Assembly (NCBI GenBank): GCA_036346395.1 | Contig: CM070604.1 | Location: forward strand, 33,321,662 to 33,385,661 | Origin: Hsuehochloa calcarea | Taxonomy: Eukaryota > Streptophyta > Magnoliopsida > Poales > Poaceae | Direction: 5' to 3' | DNA length: 64,000 nt | Part shown: one piece after another, positions 42,395 to 55,070 of the stretch | Numbering within the stretch: position 1 is the first letter of the stretch | Layout of the letters: every line of letters begins with the position of its first letter | Notes under the pieces: model-generated | Told to the model about the DNA's origin: nothing | Database searches by the model: none | Seen by the model: only the letters and a program-made list of their open reading frames with translations | Translations under genes and position numbers: made by a program

Positions 42395-44154
42395 GGGGGA
42401 GTTCGATCTTTTCTCATCTTACCTTGTTCTTCTAATCTTTTTCTTGTTCTTTTCTGAACTTATTGATCTTTTTAAACTTTTTAGATTTTTAGGCTTTTCT
42501 TGTATCTCATTGTATCATATTGCATTCATATGAAAAATCCAAAAAGATGCATTTTAATATAAGTTTTTCTGCTTATTTGTTAAAGTTGATGGAGCTTTGC
42601 TTATTACCCTTAGGAGCTTGAGTGTTTCAATTCTTGCTCAATGTCATTCTAGTTCTTTGACTTGTTAGAATTATCATTTTTTTTCACATATGTAGCTAAG
42701 TCTTTGCTGTATGAGCTAGAACTCTAAAACAACTCGAACTAAAACTGCAATTTGTGGATATTTTAGCTAGTTACGCAATTAGTGCTCCTTTTGTGACATT
42801 GGTCTTGTCAGAATTATTTTGTTAGCTCTTGAATCTAAAATTGACCATTACTTGAGCTTCTTGTATTCTTGAGAATCTAAAACTGCTCTTGTGAAACATG
42901 AAAAATTAAATTTCAAGATTGTCTTATGCTTAAATTGTGCCAAACTACTCTTACGAGACTGCATGTCAAAGACATGAACTTGAAGATAGTTTGATGATCC
43001 AGACGATCTCATGGGGACTGCTTGTCAGAACTGACATAAACCTCAATATTTGTCGCCCTGGTAGAAACTTAGGAAGAGTTTGTGGATGGCACCTAGTCCA
43101 GGATCTTCTTCACTAAGATATACCTTTAATCAACTTCTGGTCGAAACTTAGGATGAGTTTGTGAATGGTTCCTAGTCCAGGATCTTGTCACTAAGTTAGA
43201 CCATTAGTCAACTTCCATATTCAGTGCAAATGAAAAACAGTTGAAAAATGGGCGTTTGAGAAAATTGAGCAAAATGATTCAATTCAGGACCTGATTGTCT
43301 CTTAATGTGGTCTTTGTTAGCTTTTTGATCTCACTTTGATATTTTAACATGGCCAGTTTTATTTTAGGATCACTGTTGATGAACTTGCTAAATTTGAAGC
43401 TTTGCTTAAATTGATCAAATTTATTGCTTTACAGAGCCTTCGTGCTTAGCTTTGATATATATGTGTTATCATGATCTTACTAGCGCTGTTAGGCTTGAGA
43501 TGTTGTTTGTGCAATATTAGAAATGCTAGCTTGTTCTTTTGGGTAATCTCTAAAGCTTCTTGTAATCAAAAATTGAAAAATACAAAAATGAAGCCACTCC
43601 ATTGCACTTCATGCATACTCCTTCTTATGGTTTTTTCTCCATTCTGCATTTGTTATCTCTGAACGAGAGGAAGACGTGATTCCTTGATGACACCATTGTC
43701 AAAGGGGGAGAAGATATTTCAATCTTGTATAAAGGGGAGAAGATATAAAAATGTTCTAAAGGGGGAGAAAATAGGAGAATTTGAAATTTTCTGAAATATG
43801 AGGATCATAGTGAGGGGGAGCTTTTGAATTGCATTCTTATCGTCTTATTGCCTTTTCTGAACTTGAATTGCATTTCTTAATCCTTACGATGATCAAAGGT
43901 CAATTGAACAATTGTTCTTTCATATGGACATTAAGTGAGATTTTTTACTCTTTTCTGAAAATTAAAGTTTTTATGCTTTCTTTTGCCTTATCTCACTTGC
44001 CTATACTATTCTGATACCAGCTTGGTCATTTCCATTGCTTTCTCTTGCTTGTGGACCAAGTTTTGCCTTTATGCGAAAAAGTAAGTATTTTACTTTTGAA
44101 ATCTCCAAATTATATTTTCTGGATTATTGCCAATGTGTTCAACAAGGGGGAGAT
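42395..44154 (+). other. Post-pol untranslated region of copia D
   Basis: 1.76 kb, T-rich. GGGGGAG tracts follow the stop (42392) and recur near 43704, 43760, 43813 and at the true polypurine tract acaagggggagat (44142-44154). ggatggcacctagtccagga (43085) is repeated in weaker form at 43164 and is shared with copia A. Confidence 0.75.
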
Positions 44155-45887
44155 TGTGGATATCATAGGGATATGCTCCTGATCTTAGGATGATGTGACA
44201 ATTGGCAAAGGCGTTAACGGTTTGTCGTTTCACGTGTTTTCGGCAAAGTGGTTGTGCTGTCAGGCCATTGGCGGTCAGACAGGCCGAACTGGCGGTCGGA
44301 CCGGCCAGTGGTAGTCTGACCGGCCATAGCGGTGGTCGGACGGCCAATATCAGAAAGTGATGTTTTGAGCTGGGCCAAAAATAGAGGGTGTAGGCAAGAG
44401 AGGAGATTCTACTGCACTTGGTCTCAAAATTTTTGGAGTCTCCAGTCAAAAGTTCTATTCGTTTGAAATTCCAGTAGGTTTCGGAATTTCAGGGGCTGAT
44501 TTCGGCTAAGTCCCAACTGGCGGTCTGACCGGCCTATAGGTGGCGGTCAGACTGTGAAGGGGGCGGTCTGACCGGTTTTCACTTGTATCGTCGTCCATCA
44601 TGGCGGCAATATTCGGTTGTTAGGTCAAAGTCATGAGTTTCAGTGCATATGTGTTGCATGATGCATGTTTTGACTAACATGGGTCAAGTTGTGAAGAACT
44701 TATTCCCGAATTCAGTTTACTTGTCTATTGTTGTGCAGGTTGCTTGGTGGTCAACGACGGTCAACGGCGAGGATGATCGGAAATAGGCTTGGAGAGCTGA
44801 GGTCCAGAACGATCGAGGATGCCGGGTGAGGTCAATGAACTCAAGCGTGGTGCAAGATGGACAAGGGTGACCTATTGGCTAATCCGCGGCGCAAGATGGC
44901 GCAAATTGTAGTAATTAAGTCAAGAGGAGATAAAGACGGCGCATTAAAATGCGTGCGTGTGTGACCCATTTTTGGGGGCCTTAACGGGAACCCAATTGAG
45001 TTAAACTTCTAGAAGGTCTAAGCCCCCACTATAAATAGAGGAGGGTGGTGGCTGCACCCCCGCTCTTGATTTTCCCTACCTCTTTTATTGTTTGAAACCC
45101 TAATTTGCTTAGGGAGAGGTTTTGTGGAGTCTAGGGTTCTAGAGAGTTTTGATTTGATTTCATACTCATAGATTGAGCTTTGTCCTCCATTGATGGAGAG
45201 GCTGTAATGTCAAATCATATCAAATCAATCAAAGGAAAGATTGATCAAAGTTTTATCTCTTTGCTTTTCTTCTCTCTATTTGATGATTTTGAGTCTTTTT
45301 TGATCCGTGAGTTTTTGCTTGATTTCTTCATGTGATCTAGTTTGCTGTGATATGTGGCAACATATCTAGGATCATCTTGATCATCAATCACCCACGAGTA
45401 GGATTTTGGATGTAGTTTTCATTTTGACTCAGTTTTGAACTTTCCTCGTCTCAAACGGAAAAGGATCATAATTCTTCCAAGAATTTTCATAATCTTCGAT
45501 TGGAATAGGTTCCTGACATAATAGAGAAGGTGTGTTTTCAGTTTCATCGAGTTTGGAGTTGTAGATCAAAAGTTTCATCTATTTGCAACTTCGTCATCGG
45601 GGCTGTTTGATCTGTTCTTGAAAGTGGCGGCCGACCGCCAGGGTCGTGATCGACCGCCATTGACCAATGATCCGATCGTCCAAAGATCGAATTGCTTTAG
45701 CTTGTGTTGATTTTTGTCGTATTGCTTAGGGGGTTAAATTGGATTCAATACTAGTCTTCCGCTGTACTGGTATATTGATTTTCATAGCTTCCATAGCTAT
45801 TGGTGTGGAATCTTATTGAATCAATTATATGTGAAAAAGTGAGCATGCTCCTATTCACCTCCCTCTAGTCACATTTTCGGTCCATTA
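44155..45887 (+). repeat. 3' LTR of copia D
   Basis: 1733 bp, TGTGGATATCATAGGG to TCGGTCCATTA; the last three bases have lost the CA end. It has scattered substitutions and a shortened first palindrome cluster (44267-44350, about four units) relative to the 5' LTR. Confidence 0.92.
44267..44580 (+). repeat. Palindrome clusters 1 and 2 in copia D 3' LTR
   Basis: GGCGGTCNGACCGGCC-type words at 44267-44350 and 44516-44575. At least one has lost a base of the arm. Confidence 0.75.
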
Positions 45888-46274
45888 GAAACCCCCCTAT
45901 AAATAGACTAGAGAAGGATGAGGAGCCCACCATGGACCAAGCCTACACGGCCCAGGCCAAAGTTTCCCAACACACCCCCTTGGATACTCATCTGACATGT
46001 TCATACCTCGTCAAAACTCCACAAAAACCCAATGAGAAAATTTTAGAGAAAGAGTACATGATACACGTTCTGTTGCGTTGCACGAATTGCCTCATTAAAA
46101 ACCTTAATTGAGAAACTTCAGAAAAACTCGTCAAGGAAAAAAGAGTACAATCCACCCAATTTCCTTTAATCTCCAAGATTTATTCTTTGGGTACTCGATC
46201 TTTGTGATCAAGTTTCAATAATATGTTCGTGAAGATTCTCCCCCTGAGTTCTGCATTTCTCCAAATCTTAACAT

Positions 46275-48260
46275 TCAATTTCCATGCCTGCACCTTTTAA
46301 AGCTAGATGCTGCAAGTGACTTAGTGAATAAATCTGCAAGATTTTCACATGACTTAGTTTGCAGTACTTTAATTTCGTCCATCTTTTGTAATTCATGAGT
46401 ATAGAAGAACTTGGGGTTGATATACTTTGTGAGATGACTCTTCACATAACCCATCTGCACTTGTGCAATACAAGCTGCATTATCTTCATAGATAATAGTG
46501 GGAATTTGCGCAGTATTCAATCCACACGACTGCTCGATGTGGTGAATCATCCGCTGAATCCAAGTACATTCTCGTGAAGCCTCGTACAATGCTATGATTT
46601 TCGAGTGGTTCGTCGAAGTCGATACAAGACTTTGCTTATATAATTTTTATGAAATTATAGTTCTACCACACAGGAATACATAGCATGTTTGTGACTTGGC
46701 TGTCTGCAGGTCCGACAAGTACCCAACATATACTTAGCCAGTCATAGTCAGGTCTTGGTTCTTTTTGTAGAACAGACCAAAGTCTTTGCTTCCTTGAAGA
46801 TATCAGAAGATGTCATTTATCCCTTGCCAATGTATTTTGGTAGGTTCTGCACTATACCTTGCTAATAGGTTTACGACAAATGCAATGTCCAGTCTAGTAC
46901 AGTTTGCTAAATACATGAGTGCCCCTATTATACTTAAGTACAGGAATTATGGTCCCAGAACTTCCCCCCTCTTCTCTAGGTCTGTATGGATCTTTGTCTT
47001 ACTGCAATGATCTCCTGACCATCGACACTTTCGAGGGGTATGCCTTTGCAAAGCCGAACCTTTCTAGCACCTTCTGAGTGTAGGCTAACTGATGCACTAA
47101 TATCCATTCGAGTATATGCTCAAGATACAAGCCTAGGCAATATTTGGTTTTACCCAAATCTTTCATTTCAAACTCTTACTCCAGGTAAGAGCATGCTTCT
47201 TTAATATCTTCCAAGGTTCGGATGATACTCAGATCATCTACATACACTGATATTATACAAAATCCATTATGGGATCATTGTACAAATACATAGGGATAAT
47301 CCTCATTGTTCTTGTAGCCTTTCTTATAAAGAAAGTCGCTCAAGCGATTATACCATATCATGCTTGATTGCTTAAGTTCGTACAATGATTTTCTGAGTTT
47401 CACACTATATAGATTTTTATTTGCTCTGTCCTGGTTCAGGACAGGGATACCTTCAGGTACCTTTATATAAATGTCTGAATCCAAATTTTCATAAAAGTAT
47501 AAAGTTATCACATCCATCAATTTCTTTTCTAAATTCAAGTTCACTACCATTGAGATTAAATATATAAAGGTAACTCTGCCCATGACAGGAGAATAGGTTT
47601 CTTTATAGTCAACTCCTAGTCGTTGAGTGAAAGCTTGTGCAACGAGCCTTACTTTATATCTTACAACTTTATTATTTTTATTTCTCTTTCAAACAAATAT
47701 CCACTTATGCCCTATAGGGTGCACATGGGGAGGCGTGCAGCTTACAGGCCCAAACACCTCTTTTTTATTCAAAGATAATAATTCAGTTTCTATTGCATTC
47801 TTCTAATTTTTCCAATCTGATCTTTTCTTATATTTAGCGAGCGATGCATACTCTGGATCAAGATCAATGATAGTGGTAATTTTTTTGCAAAATAAATATC
47901 AAGGTTGGCGGTTGTCCTATTCATGATCTCTCCCGTAGTCACATAGTTTATAGGTATTTCTTCATGGCATGATTCTTCTAATGCTTCCATTTGCTCACCG
48001 CTACTTCCAATTACGGAGGCAAGTCTCTTTAGTTTTTCAGCACGGATGTGTGCGCACACATCCATACTGGTTTCTCCTTCTATGGGGATATTTAAATTCG
48101 ATATGCATTTTCCTGAAGGTTCCATACTAGTACTGGGTCTCAACTGGCTCCCCTTCTAGTTCTAGGAAATTTCGGAGATCGGCTGTGTCAAGTTATTTTT
48201 ATCCTTTTTCACCAGGCATCCCCAGAGAATGAAAATGAAGTGCCTGATCATTTTCCTCAG
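46275..48260 (-). pseudogene. Copia E reverse transcriptase and RNase H
   Basis: The linker (48143-47790) is followed by RT words VTFIYLISMVVNLNLEKKLM, DVITLYFYENLDSDIYIKVP and KSLYELKQSSMIWYNRLSDF (47583-47275), the catalytic YVDD at 47246-47233, then RNase H words EASRECTWIQRMIHHIEQSC, IYEDNAACIAQVQMGYVKSH and LADLFTKSLAASSFKRCRHG ending at 46275. Frames change many times between these. Confidence 0.88.
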
Positions 48261-48265
48261 GTGGG

Positions 48266-48409
48266 TTAGACATCCTTCGATGCACCAATCCCAATGTCAG
48301 TGCAGAGCTTCTTGGCTCCAACTACAATCTCGACGTCGAAAGCCCAAGTCAAGTAATTTTGGCTATGCTGGGCCAACTCCTCGAACTCCTGGTTCGTGAT
48401 GCCTCTCAT
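48266..48409 (-). pseudogene. Copia E gag N-terminal fragment
   Basis: ATG at 48409 gives MRGITNQEFEELAQHSQNYL, TWAFDVEIVVGAKKLCTDIG, typical of copia gag start (F-E-E-L...NY-x-TWA-x-DV), with a stop after 47 codons close to the deletion point. Confidence 0.75.
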
Positions 48410-48430
48410 TTACATGTGCATGCAACAAAT

Positions 48431-48834
48431 ACATAAATTTATTACAGGTAAAATGCATAAAATAAATTGGATAATGATACAAAATACTCTTGTAATATTT
48501 CAGAATGTTATACGCATTTTTCTATAATTTTACTACTAATTTTAGTGATCAAAGGCAATTTAAGAAATTACAATTAATGAAAAGAGTAAATAAATACAAA
48601 AAAGCATAAAAAATAATCACAATAGTGGTAAACATGCTTCAAATGCTAAAAACGATTAAAAAATTGAATTCCCGATGTCCTTTTATGCTGGAATATGAAT
48701 TTTTGGTGAATTATGCAAATTCCAAGGATTTATCTGCCAATTTCAATTCTGAGAAATTATGTGCATAATTTTAGAAAAAACCAAGGTCCTACCTCTAAAA
48801 TTCGAAGTCCCCCTCCCCCATAATTTTCAAAAGG
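48431..48834. other. AT-rich sequence, nothing recognised
   Basis: No ORF or structural repeat apparent. It may be leader of copia E or older DNA. Confidence 0.4.
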
Positions 48835-49194
48835 TGAGTCCACATTATTGATTCTATATAGCATCTCAAGGTGGGTCAATTCAACACCATATTTTCTAAT
48901 ATATGTTCACATTATTGATTCGATATCCCTATATCCATGATTGGTGAAACATAGTCATCAATCAATATATGTACTGGTCCATAAGTCACTAGTATTTAGA
49001 CTAGTGACATCCAACCAATGATACATTTAGAACGACATCGTATAAGTTAAAGAGCTTTACCAACAAGTCACATACTTGTTAATCTTTATAGATGATAATT
49101 CATCCAAGAAACATAATAATATTTATTCTATAACTCATAAACATAGACGTGATACAATCATCTCTATGATTGCCTCTAGGATATATCACCAACA
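48835..49194 (-). repeat. BARE/RIRE1-like copia LTR fragment (L)
   Basis: Minus strand starts TGTTGGTGATATATCCTAGA followed by GGCAATCATAGAGATGATTG and a stretch resembling the BARE/Angela LTR start. Only about 360 bp is kept. It contains the direct repeat acattattgattc. Similarity is judged from memory of the family wording. Confidence 0.4.
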
Positions 49195-49934
49195 CTTACG
49201 ACTAGTAAATGAAGGAATTTAATTTTGGTGATAACTTGAATAAGCTAGAGAATTTTGAGTAGATTGCAGAACTGCTATCGTTCATTCCTTTTCATGTTTT
49301 ATAAAAAAGATATTAAATTACGAAGTAGTCTGTCCTGGTAGATTGTAACATCCCAATTTTCTGAGCTTTTAAAAATCTTTTATTAGTTAATAGTTGGAAA
49401 ATTCACCATTTGCATTTTATTTGAATTTTAATTAAAGCTTAATATGGACTTTTAGCATCAAAACAATTTAATATGATTAATTCCAACATCAACAATTGTC
49501 AAAACTATTTTATTTGTATTCTATGTGCTTGTATATATTTTCTAGATTTTTCTGAGTTCATTTGCTATTTTCTAATTGCCATTTGCATTTTCTGTATTTT
49601 CTAAAATAGAAACTCTATTTAAAATCTTTGAATAGTAAATGGGCCGAAAGCCAACCCTATTTCCCGCCGGCCCATCACTGTATGGCCCGATCGCCCTCGC
49701 ACGCCCCGCCGTCGACTGACATGCGGCCTCCTCATGTCAGCGTCCTCTCTCTCTCTCTCGGCCGCGCACTCCAGAACCATGTCGTTTGCTACGCGAACTT
49801 GTGTGAGCCTTCTCCACTGACGTGTGGGCCCCACTAAATCACTGTTGATCATCCCCGAATTCATTGAGGATTCTTTTCCACCACTGCGAGGCCGTTTTGG
49901 GCGTTTGCGCCCTGGACTTTCCTAGTCGGCCACG

Positions 49935-49941
49935 TATAAAA
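49935..49941 (+). promoter_or_regulatory. TATA box of LTR H
   Basis: GGCCACGTATAAAAGGGAGG. Confidence 0.65.
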
Positions 49942-51800
49942 GGGAGGCGAGCCCTTGGCCTCCGCACCCAAGCCCTAGCCGCCAAGCTGGAAGCTGAACC
50001 CTAGCTGCTGGAAAAGCTCCAAGAAGGATCTACGCCACCGCAACTTCGACAAGCGATTCCACTGCAACCGGAGCCGCCCGAGCCTTGTGGTCTGCACCTT
50101 CGACATCGCAAGAGCGAGGGCTACATCCTGGTCACCTTTACTTCACTGGAGCATCGCCGTAACCCTACTCCAGTTGAGCCTTGACTCCACTACCGTTTCG
50201 ACCTCGCCGCCAGCCTGCCCAATCGTCCTCTTGCGCCCGTGAGTGCATCATCGAGTTCGCTTGAGTCCCCAATGGTACCACCCACCGCCGGTGAGGATCC
50301 ACTGTTCGCTGGAACACACAAATCCCGAGCCCCTGCCGCCGTCGAGCTGACGTCTTCGCCCATGTGTGCAGCCACATCAGCCTTCGCTCATCCGTGTCGT
50401 CCTACATGGTGCAGCATCAGCGGCCATGTGCATGCTTGCATGTCCGGTTCACCAATTCCTAGATCCAATCTCCAGTAGACTAAGTCCACCAAAAGCCGAA
50501 CCAGTGATAGTGGACCCCGTTGTGAGGTGCACTGTTTCGTAGACCCGTGAACACATAGACCAGCGCCCATCTTCGTGGACTCGGTCCATGGACCTTGGGA
50601 CCCACATGTCAGTCTCTATAGGGGTTTTCAGGATTTATTTTAATTCTGAAATTCCCTTGTTGACGTCAGCTGACATCATAATCCAGATTTTTCAGTAGAA
50701 AAAATTCAGAAATTCCAGAAATTCCTTTTTAGGGTATTTTTTTTAGTTTTGATCTTCAAGAGGCCATATCTTCTTCATCCAAATTCCGATTGAGCCCATT
50801 CAAATTCCTAAATTCATCTAAATTCTAGCTCTATTTATACAAGATTTTTATTTATTTTTTAGAGTTTATTTTGTCTCTATTATTTATTTCTTTATTTTAA
50901 TTATTTTGTTTGCGAGTAGACGTTGATACAACAGAGACTTTTGATGAAGAAGGAGTGCACCAAGATTAAGACCAGTACCTAGACCTATTCCAAGATAAGT
51001 TATACCTTTGATCATATTGCACCCAGTTTTGAAAATACTTTGATTCAAATTATTGCAGTCTATTTTAAGTATTTATATAAATGCTTTTGGGTTTAGTTAT
51101 TAATCCAATTTGTTACATTCACCTTGTCTTTTGTTATGCCATAATCTATTATTACCCTAGGTTGGTTCATTACTAGTTGGTATTATCGTAGCACCAACGT
51201 GGGTTGGTTAGATACTAGTGGATTACTTAGCCATGCTACGAGTCATCACCTCAAGTGAGTTGAAAAATATAAACTTGACTAAGTGATTATAGAACTGTAT
51301 AATAAAATTGTGTGAGCTGTGTGCTGTTACTCGTTGATGGCATGTGTTGCATTTAACCAACATGGTGAGAAAAGATTTCGACTGAGCCAAGTGGTGGATA
51401 CTTTGTGATATGGTGGAAGCTGTGTGCCTGGGAATATTAGTCTGTGTGACATTAGTTAGAAATTGGAAGTCTTGCCTTGGTCAATTGAGGACTTAACTTT
51501 GTGCGCCATTGAACTGGGCCTTCCGTACAACCACATGCATAATAGGATGGGCCTAACTTAGTAGGCTATGGAGTCTTGACATTGACAACTCAGCTTGTAG
51601 GTTAGGCTGTGCGCTAGGGTAGAGGTGTGATTCTCACATTCGCGGGACAGTTCGCCGCTTCCCTGTCCAACAGTGTGTGTCGTACCAAGAGTTGTGTGCG
51701 TAAATTGGACGGCGGTAAAGCACATCGGTTGTGTCAATGCTTGAGATAAAGTTTCAAAAAGGTTTTGTTATGATTAGTGCTAGCTACACTGATTATATCG

Positions 51801-51890
51801 TGTGGGTAAAGTGTACAACCTTTGCAGAGTGTTAATCAATCTATTCAAATAGCCACGTCCGCGGTCATGGACATGCTTGGGGATTTCACA
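51801..51890 (+). repeat. Conserved LTR block (H)
   Basis: tgtgggtaaagtgtacaacc, tttgcagagtgttaatcaat, ctattcaaatagccacgtcc. Confidence 0.7.
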
Positions 51891-53233
51891 CGAGTGTTAG
51901 ATTTTCATAAAATATTTGGGAAGAGAGCTGTGTGATTTAAGTCATATGGTTGTGTGCATAACTTGTTTAGACGGTGTGTCCTTTGTGAAAATAAATATCA
52001 AATTATTATTATTTATTTGTTTTAAATATTATTTTCAATCTATTATTCGTATTCAATTGCAAATGTTGCTTTATGCAAAATAACCAAAGAAGCCATTCCT
52101 TTGGAATAAGTCGTCATCTATAAATTGCATTCTGTGGTACTACTTGCGAGTACAGTTGTGTACTAATGCTTGCTTCAAATATTCAACAGAAGTGGAGGAG
52201 TCTTCGCTTGCATTTGAGGAGGAGTTCTACGAAGGTGTTGATCATTATAGTCTTGGTCCCAGTTAGTTGCTTGTGGTGAATTGATGGGATCCTACTGGAG
52301 TTTATTTTATTTCGTTGCTGCTATTTTATTTATTGCTAGCCCTACGAGGCTTAATAAATGTAAACCCAACCATAAGGTCAAAACCATTATTTGTTATTCA
52401 AATTAGTCATCTATTTTATTAACCATCTTGTGTGAATCGATATTCATCTATGTTGATACTGTGTGTGTAACATCCCAATTTTCTGAGCTCTAAAAATCTT
52501 TTGAATAATTACTTGTTGGAAACTACATTAGTTGAATTTCTATTAATATTTGGTATTTTTGTTTAAAACTTAATATAGACCTTCATGTCAAAATGATTTA
52601 ATGTGATTAATCCCAACATCAACAATTGCTAAAACTATTTTATTTGGATTCTATGTGCTTAGATATATTTTCCAGATTTTTCTAGGATTTTTCCGAGTTC
52701 ATTTGCTATTTTCTATTTGCTATTTTGTATTTTCTAGATTTTCTAAAAAAAATTAATTTAAATCCTTCATAACAGTGTTGGGCCGGAGCCCAACACTATT
52801 CCCTAGCGCCATCCCATTTCCCCCGCTCACCCACGCCTCCCTCCACTCTATTGTCGCCGTGTGTCCCCATCGGACGTCATGCGTTCGCCCGCGCCCTCGC
52901 TCCCTCTGCCAGGTGGGGCCACCGAGTGGTCATCGTCCCCGACGAGTTTTCCTCTTCGCGCCCGACTAGTTTTCCTCCCCACGCCCGACCAGATTTCCTC
53001 CCCGCACCGACCGGTCGTGCCGCCATTGCCAAGCTCGGCTCGATTACGACAACGACGATTTCCAATTGAAAGCTCCAGGATTTCCGCACCAAATCACAGC
53101 CTTATCTCTACTGCACCCATCCCCAGCAAAATCGAACTCCAATTCGGTTCCTATCTCCAAGAATCCGGGATTTCCCGATCGTAACCAAATTGAGTCCGAT
53201 TTGGGGCTTTCCGATCTCATGCCTCCCCGACCC

Positions 53234-53240
53234 TATAAAT
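53234..53240 (+). promoter_or_regulatory. TATA box of gypsy F LTR
   Basis: CCGACCCTATAAATACCCTT, upstream of the GC-rich leader. Confidence 0.65.
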
Positions 53241-54980
53241 ACCCTTCCTAGGATCGCCCGGTCCTCCGCAACCCAGAACCGCCACCCTCGTCGCTTCGAT
53301 CGCTCTAGCGCCGCCACAATTCGAGTTTTAGGGTTTTCAACAGAGCTCCTTCTCTGGTGAATTGCACCGCCATTGTTGTCGCCCTTGCCCCGCCGTCTAC
53401 ACCATTGTGATCAGCATAGCTCAGGCTACCTCGTGCGCCCCTCCTCGTCGCCGGAGCACCGCCGGAGCGCCCGTCCGACAAAAGCTGAGCCATCACCGCC
53501 GCTCCAACCTCGCCGTCGGTCGCCGCCGTCCACTCTAGTTGCTCGCAAGTGCACCATCAAGTTCGCAGTAGCATTTGCTATCTGTTGGTACCCTTCGCCG
53601 CCGATGAAGCGCTGCCAATCGCCAGCGACCATCGGGCCCCGAGCGCCGCCCTCGCCGCCATGTCCCCGTTAGCGCCACCTCAGCCGCCGTGTCAGCCTAT
53701 GTGCTTGTGTGTCATCTGCGTGTGCGCCGCGTGGCCCAGTCCACCGTGCCAGCTCTCCCTCGGCTCGGTGAACTCAGTTCACTGTGAGCCGAGAGGCTGA
53801 CATGTGGGGCTCACTTGTTAGAATGTCTTTTAATTATTTCTTTTACGGAGATCCTTCGCTGATGCAAGCATTGCACAATAATCCAATTTCCTTTACAAAA
53901 ATAATTTGGAAATTCTGGAAAATCCAATTTATGGTATTTTCTTTAGATTCAATCTTTCAAAGCAAATAACTTTTGCATCCGAGCTCCGATTGAGCCCATC
54001 CAAATTTATAAATTCATATAAATTCAAGCTCTATTTAATGGTGAATTTTATTTGATTTTTGGAGTTTGTTTTGCCTCTGTTATTTGTTTTGTTTCTTTTG
54101 CCTCGTTTGCGAGTAGACGTCGATACTTCGGGAAATTTTGGAGAAGAAGGAGCACCTCAAGATCAAGACCAGTACCTAGACTTATTTCAAGGCAAGTTAT
54201 ACCTTTTATCACGTTGAACCCAGTTTTCAAAATACTTTGTTTCGATGTATTGCATTCTATTTTAAGTATTTATTTAAATACTTTTGGGTTAGTTATTAAT
54301 CCAATTTGTTATATCCACCTTGTCTATTGTATGCCTTGATCTTTTGTCGCCCTAGGTTGGTTCATTACTAGTTGGATTATCGTAGAACCAACGTGGGTTG
54401 GTTAGATACGAGTAGATTGCTTAGCCGTGCCACGAGTCATCATTTCATGGGAGTTGCAAATATAAACTTGACTAAGTGATTATGGAATTGTGTGTATTGT
54501 GCGCTATTACTCATTGATTGCATGTGTTGCACTTAATCAACAGGGTGGGAAAAGATTTAGACTGGGGCAAGTGGTGGATTCTGTGTGATTGGTGGAGCTG
54601 TGTGTTGGGAATATTGTCTGTGTGACACTTAATTAGAAATTGGAAGTCTTGCCTTGGTCAATTAAGGACTTAATTTTGTGCGCCATTGAACTGAGCCTTA
54701 CTGTACAACCACATGCCTAGTATGGGCTATGCCTAACTTAGTAGGTTATGGAATCTTGCCATTGGCAACTCAGGTTGTAGGTTAAGCTGTGTGATGGGCT
54801 GGAGGTGTGTTTATCACATCGCGGGACGGTTCGCTGCATCCCCGTCCAACGGTGTGTGCTGTACTCAAACACTGTGTGTATCGGTTGGATGGCAGGAAAG
54901 CACATCGAGAGTGTCAATGTTTGAAATGAAGTTTTTGAAAGGTTTTGTTATGATCAGTGTTGACCACACTGATTGTATCG

Positions 54981-55070
54981 TGTGGGTAAAGTGTACAACC
55001 TCGGTAGAGTATTTAATCAATCTATTTGAATAGCCGCGTCCGCTGTCATGGACATGCTCGGGGATTTCAC
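54981..55070 (+). repeat. Conserved LTR block (F)
   Basis: tgtgggtaaagtgtacaacc, tcggtagagtatttaatcaa, tctatttgaatagccgcgtc. A perfect CGAGTAC/GTACTCG inverted repeat follows at 55328-55347. Confidence 0.7.

Larger units (their letters stand above)
37357..45887 (+). mobile_element. Copia element D (Sirevirus/Maximus-like), complete ends, defective inside
   Basis: 8531 bp with both LTRs, primer binding site, gag, protease remnant, RNase H and polypurine tract, flanked by a perfect gaaac duplication. Integrase and most of RT are deleted: the protease words at 41520-41600 are followed within a few bases by the pre-RT linker and then RNase H at about 41913. It must therefore depend on other elements to move. 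It is inserted in the LTR of copia E. Confidence 0.93.
45893..48430 (-). mobile_element. Copia element E (Hopscotch-like), internally deleted
   Basis: Minus-strand copia with gag start, RT, RNase H, polypurine tract and proximal LTR (45893-45972, TGTTGGGAAACTTTGG). The distal LTR part is at 37234-37356 beyond copia D. The rest of gag, protease and integrase are missing between 48266 and about 48240. A 5' LTR was not found to the right. Confidence 0.8.
49344..52465 (+). repeat. Gypsy LTR H, interrupted near its 3' end by element F
   Basis: Begins TGTAACATCCCAATTTTCTG and parallels LTR F throughout: TATA box 49935-49941, GC-rich leader, decayed donor motif CAAG|ATAAGT at 50991-51000, conserved block 51801-51890, GAGTAC word at 52148. 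It stops at actgtgtg, just where F's LTR continues cactagcgtgatcctgg, so about 110 bp of terminal module is missing and should lie beyond F's 3' LTR. Confidence 0.85.
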
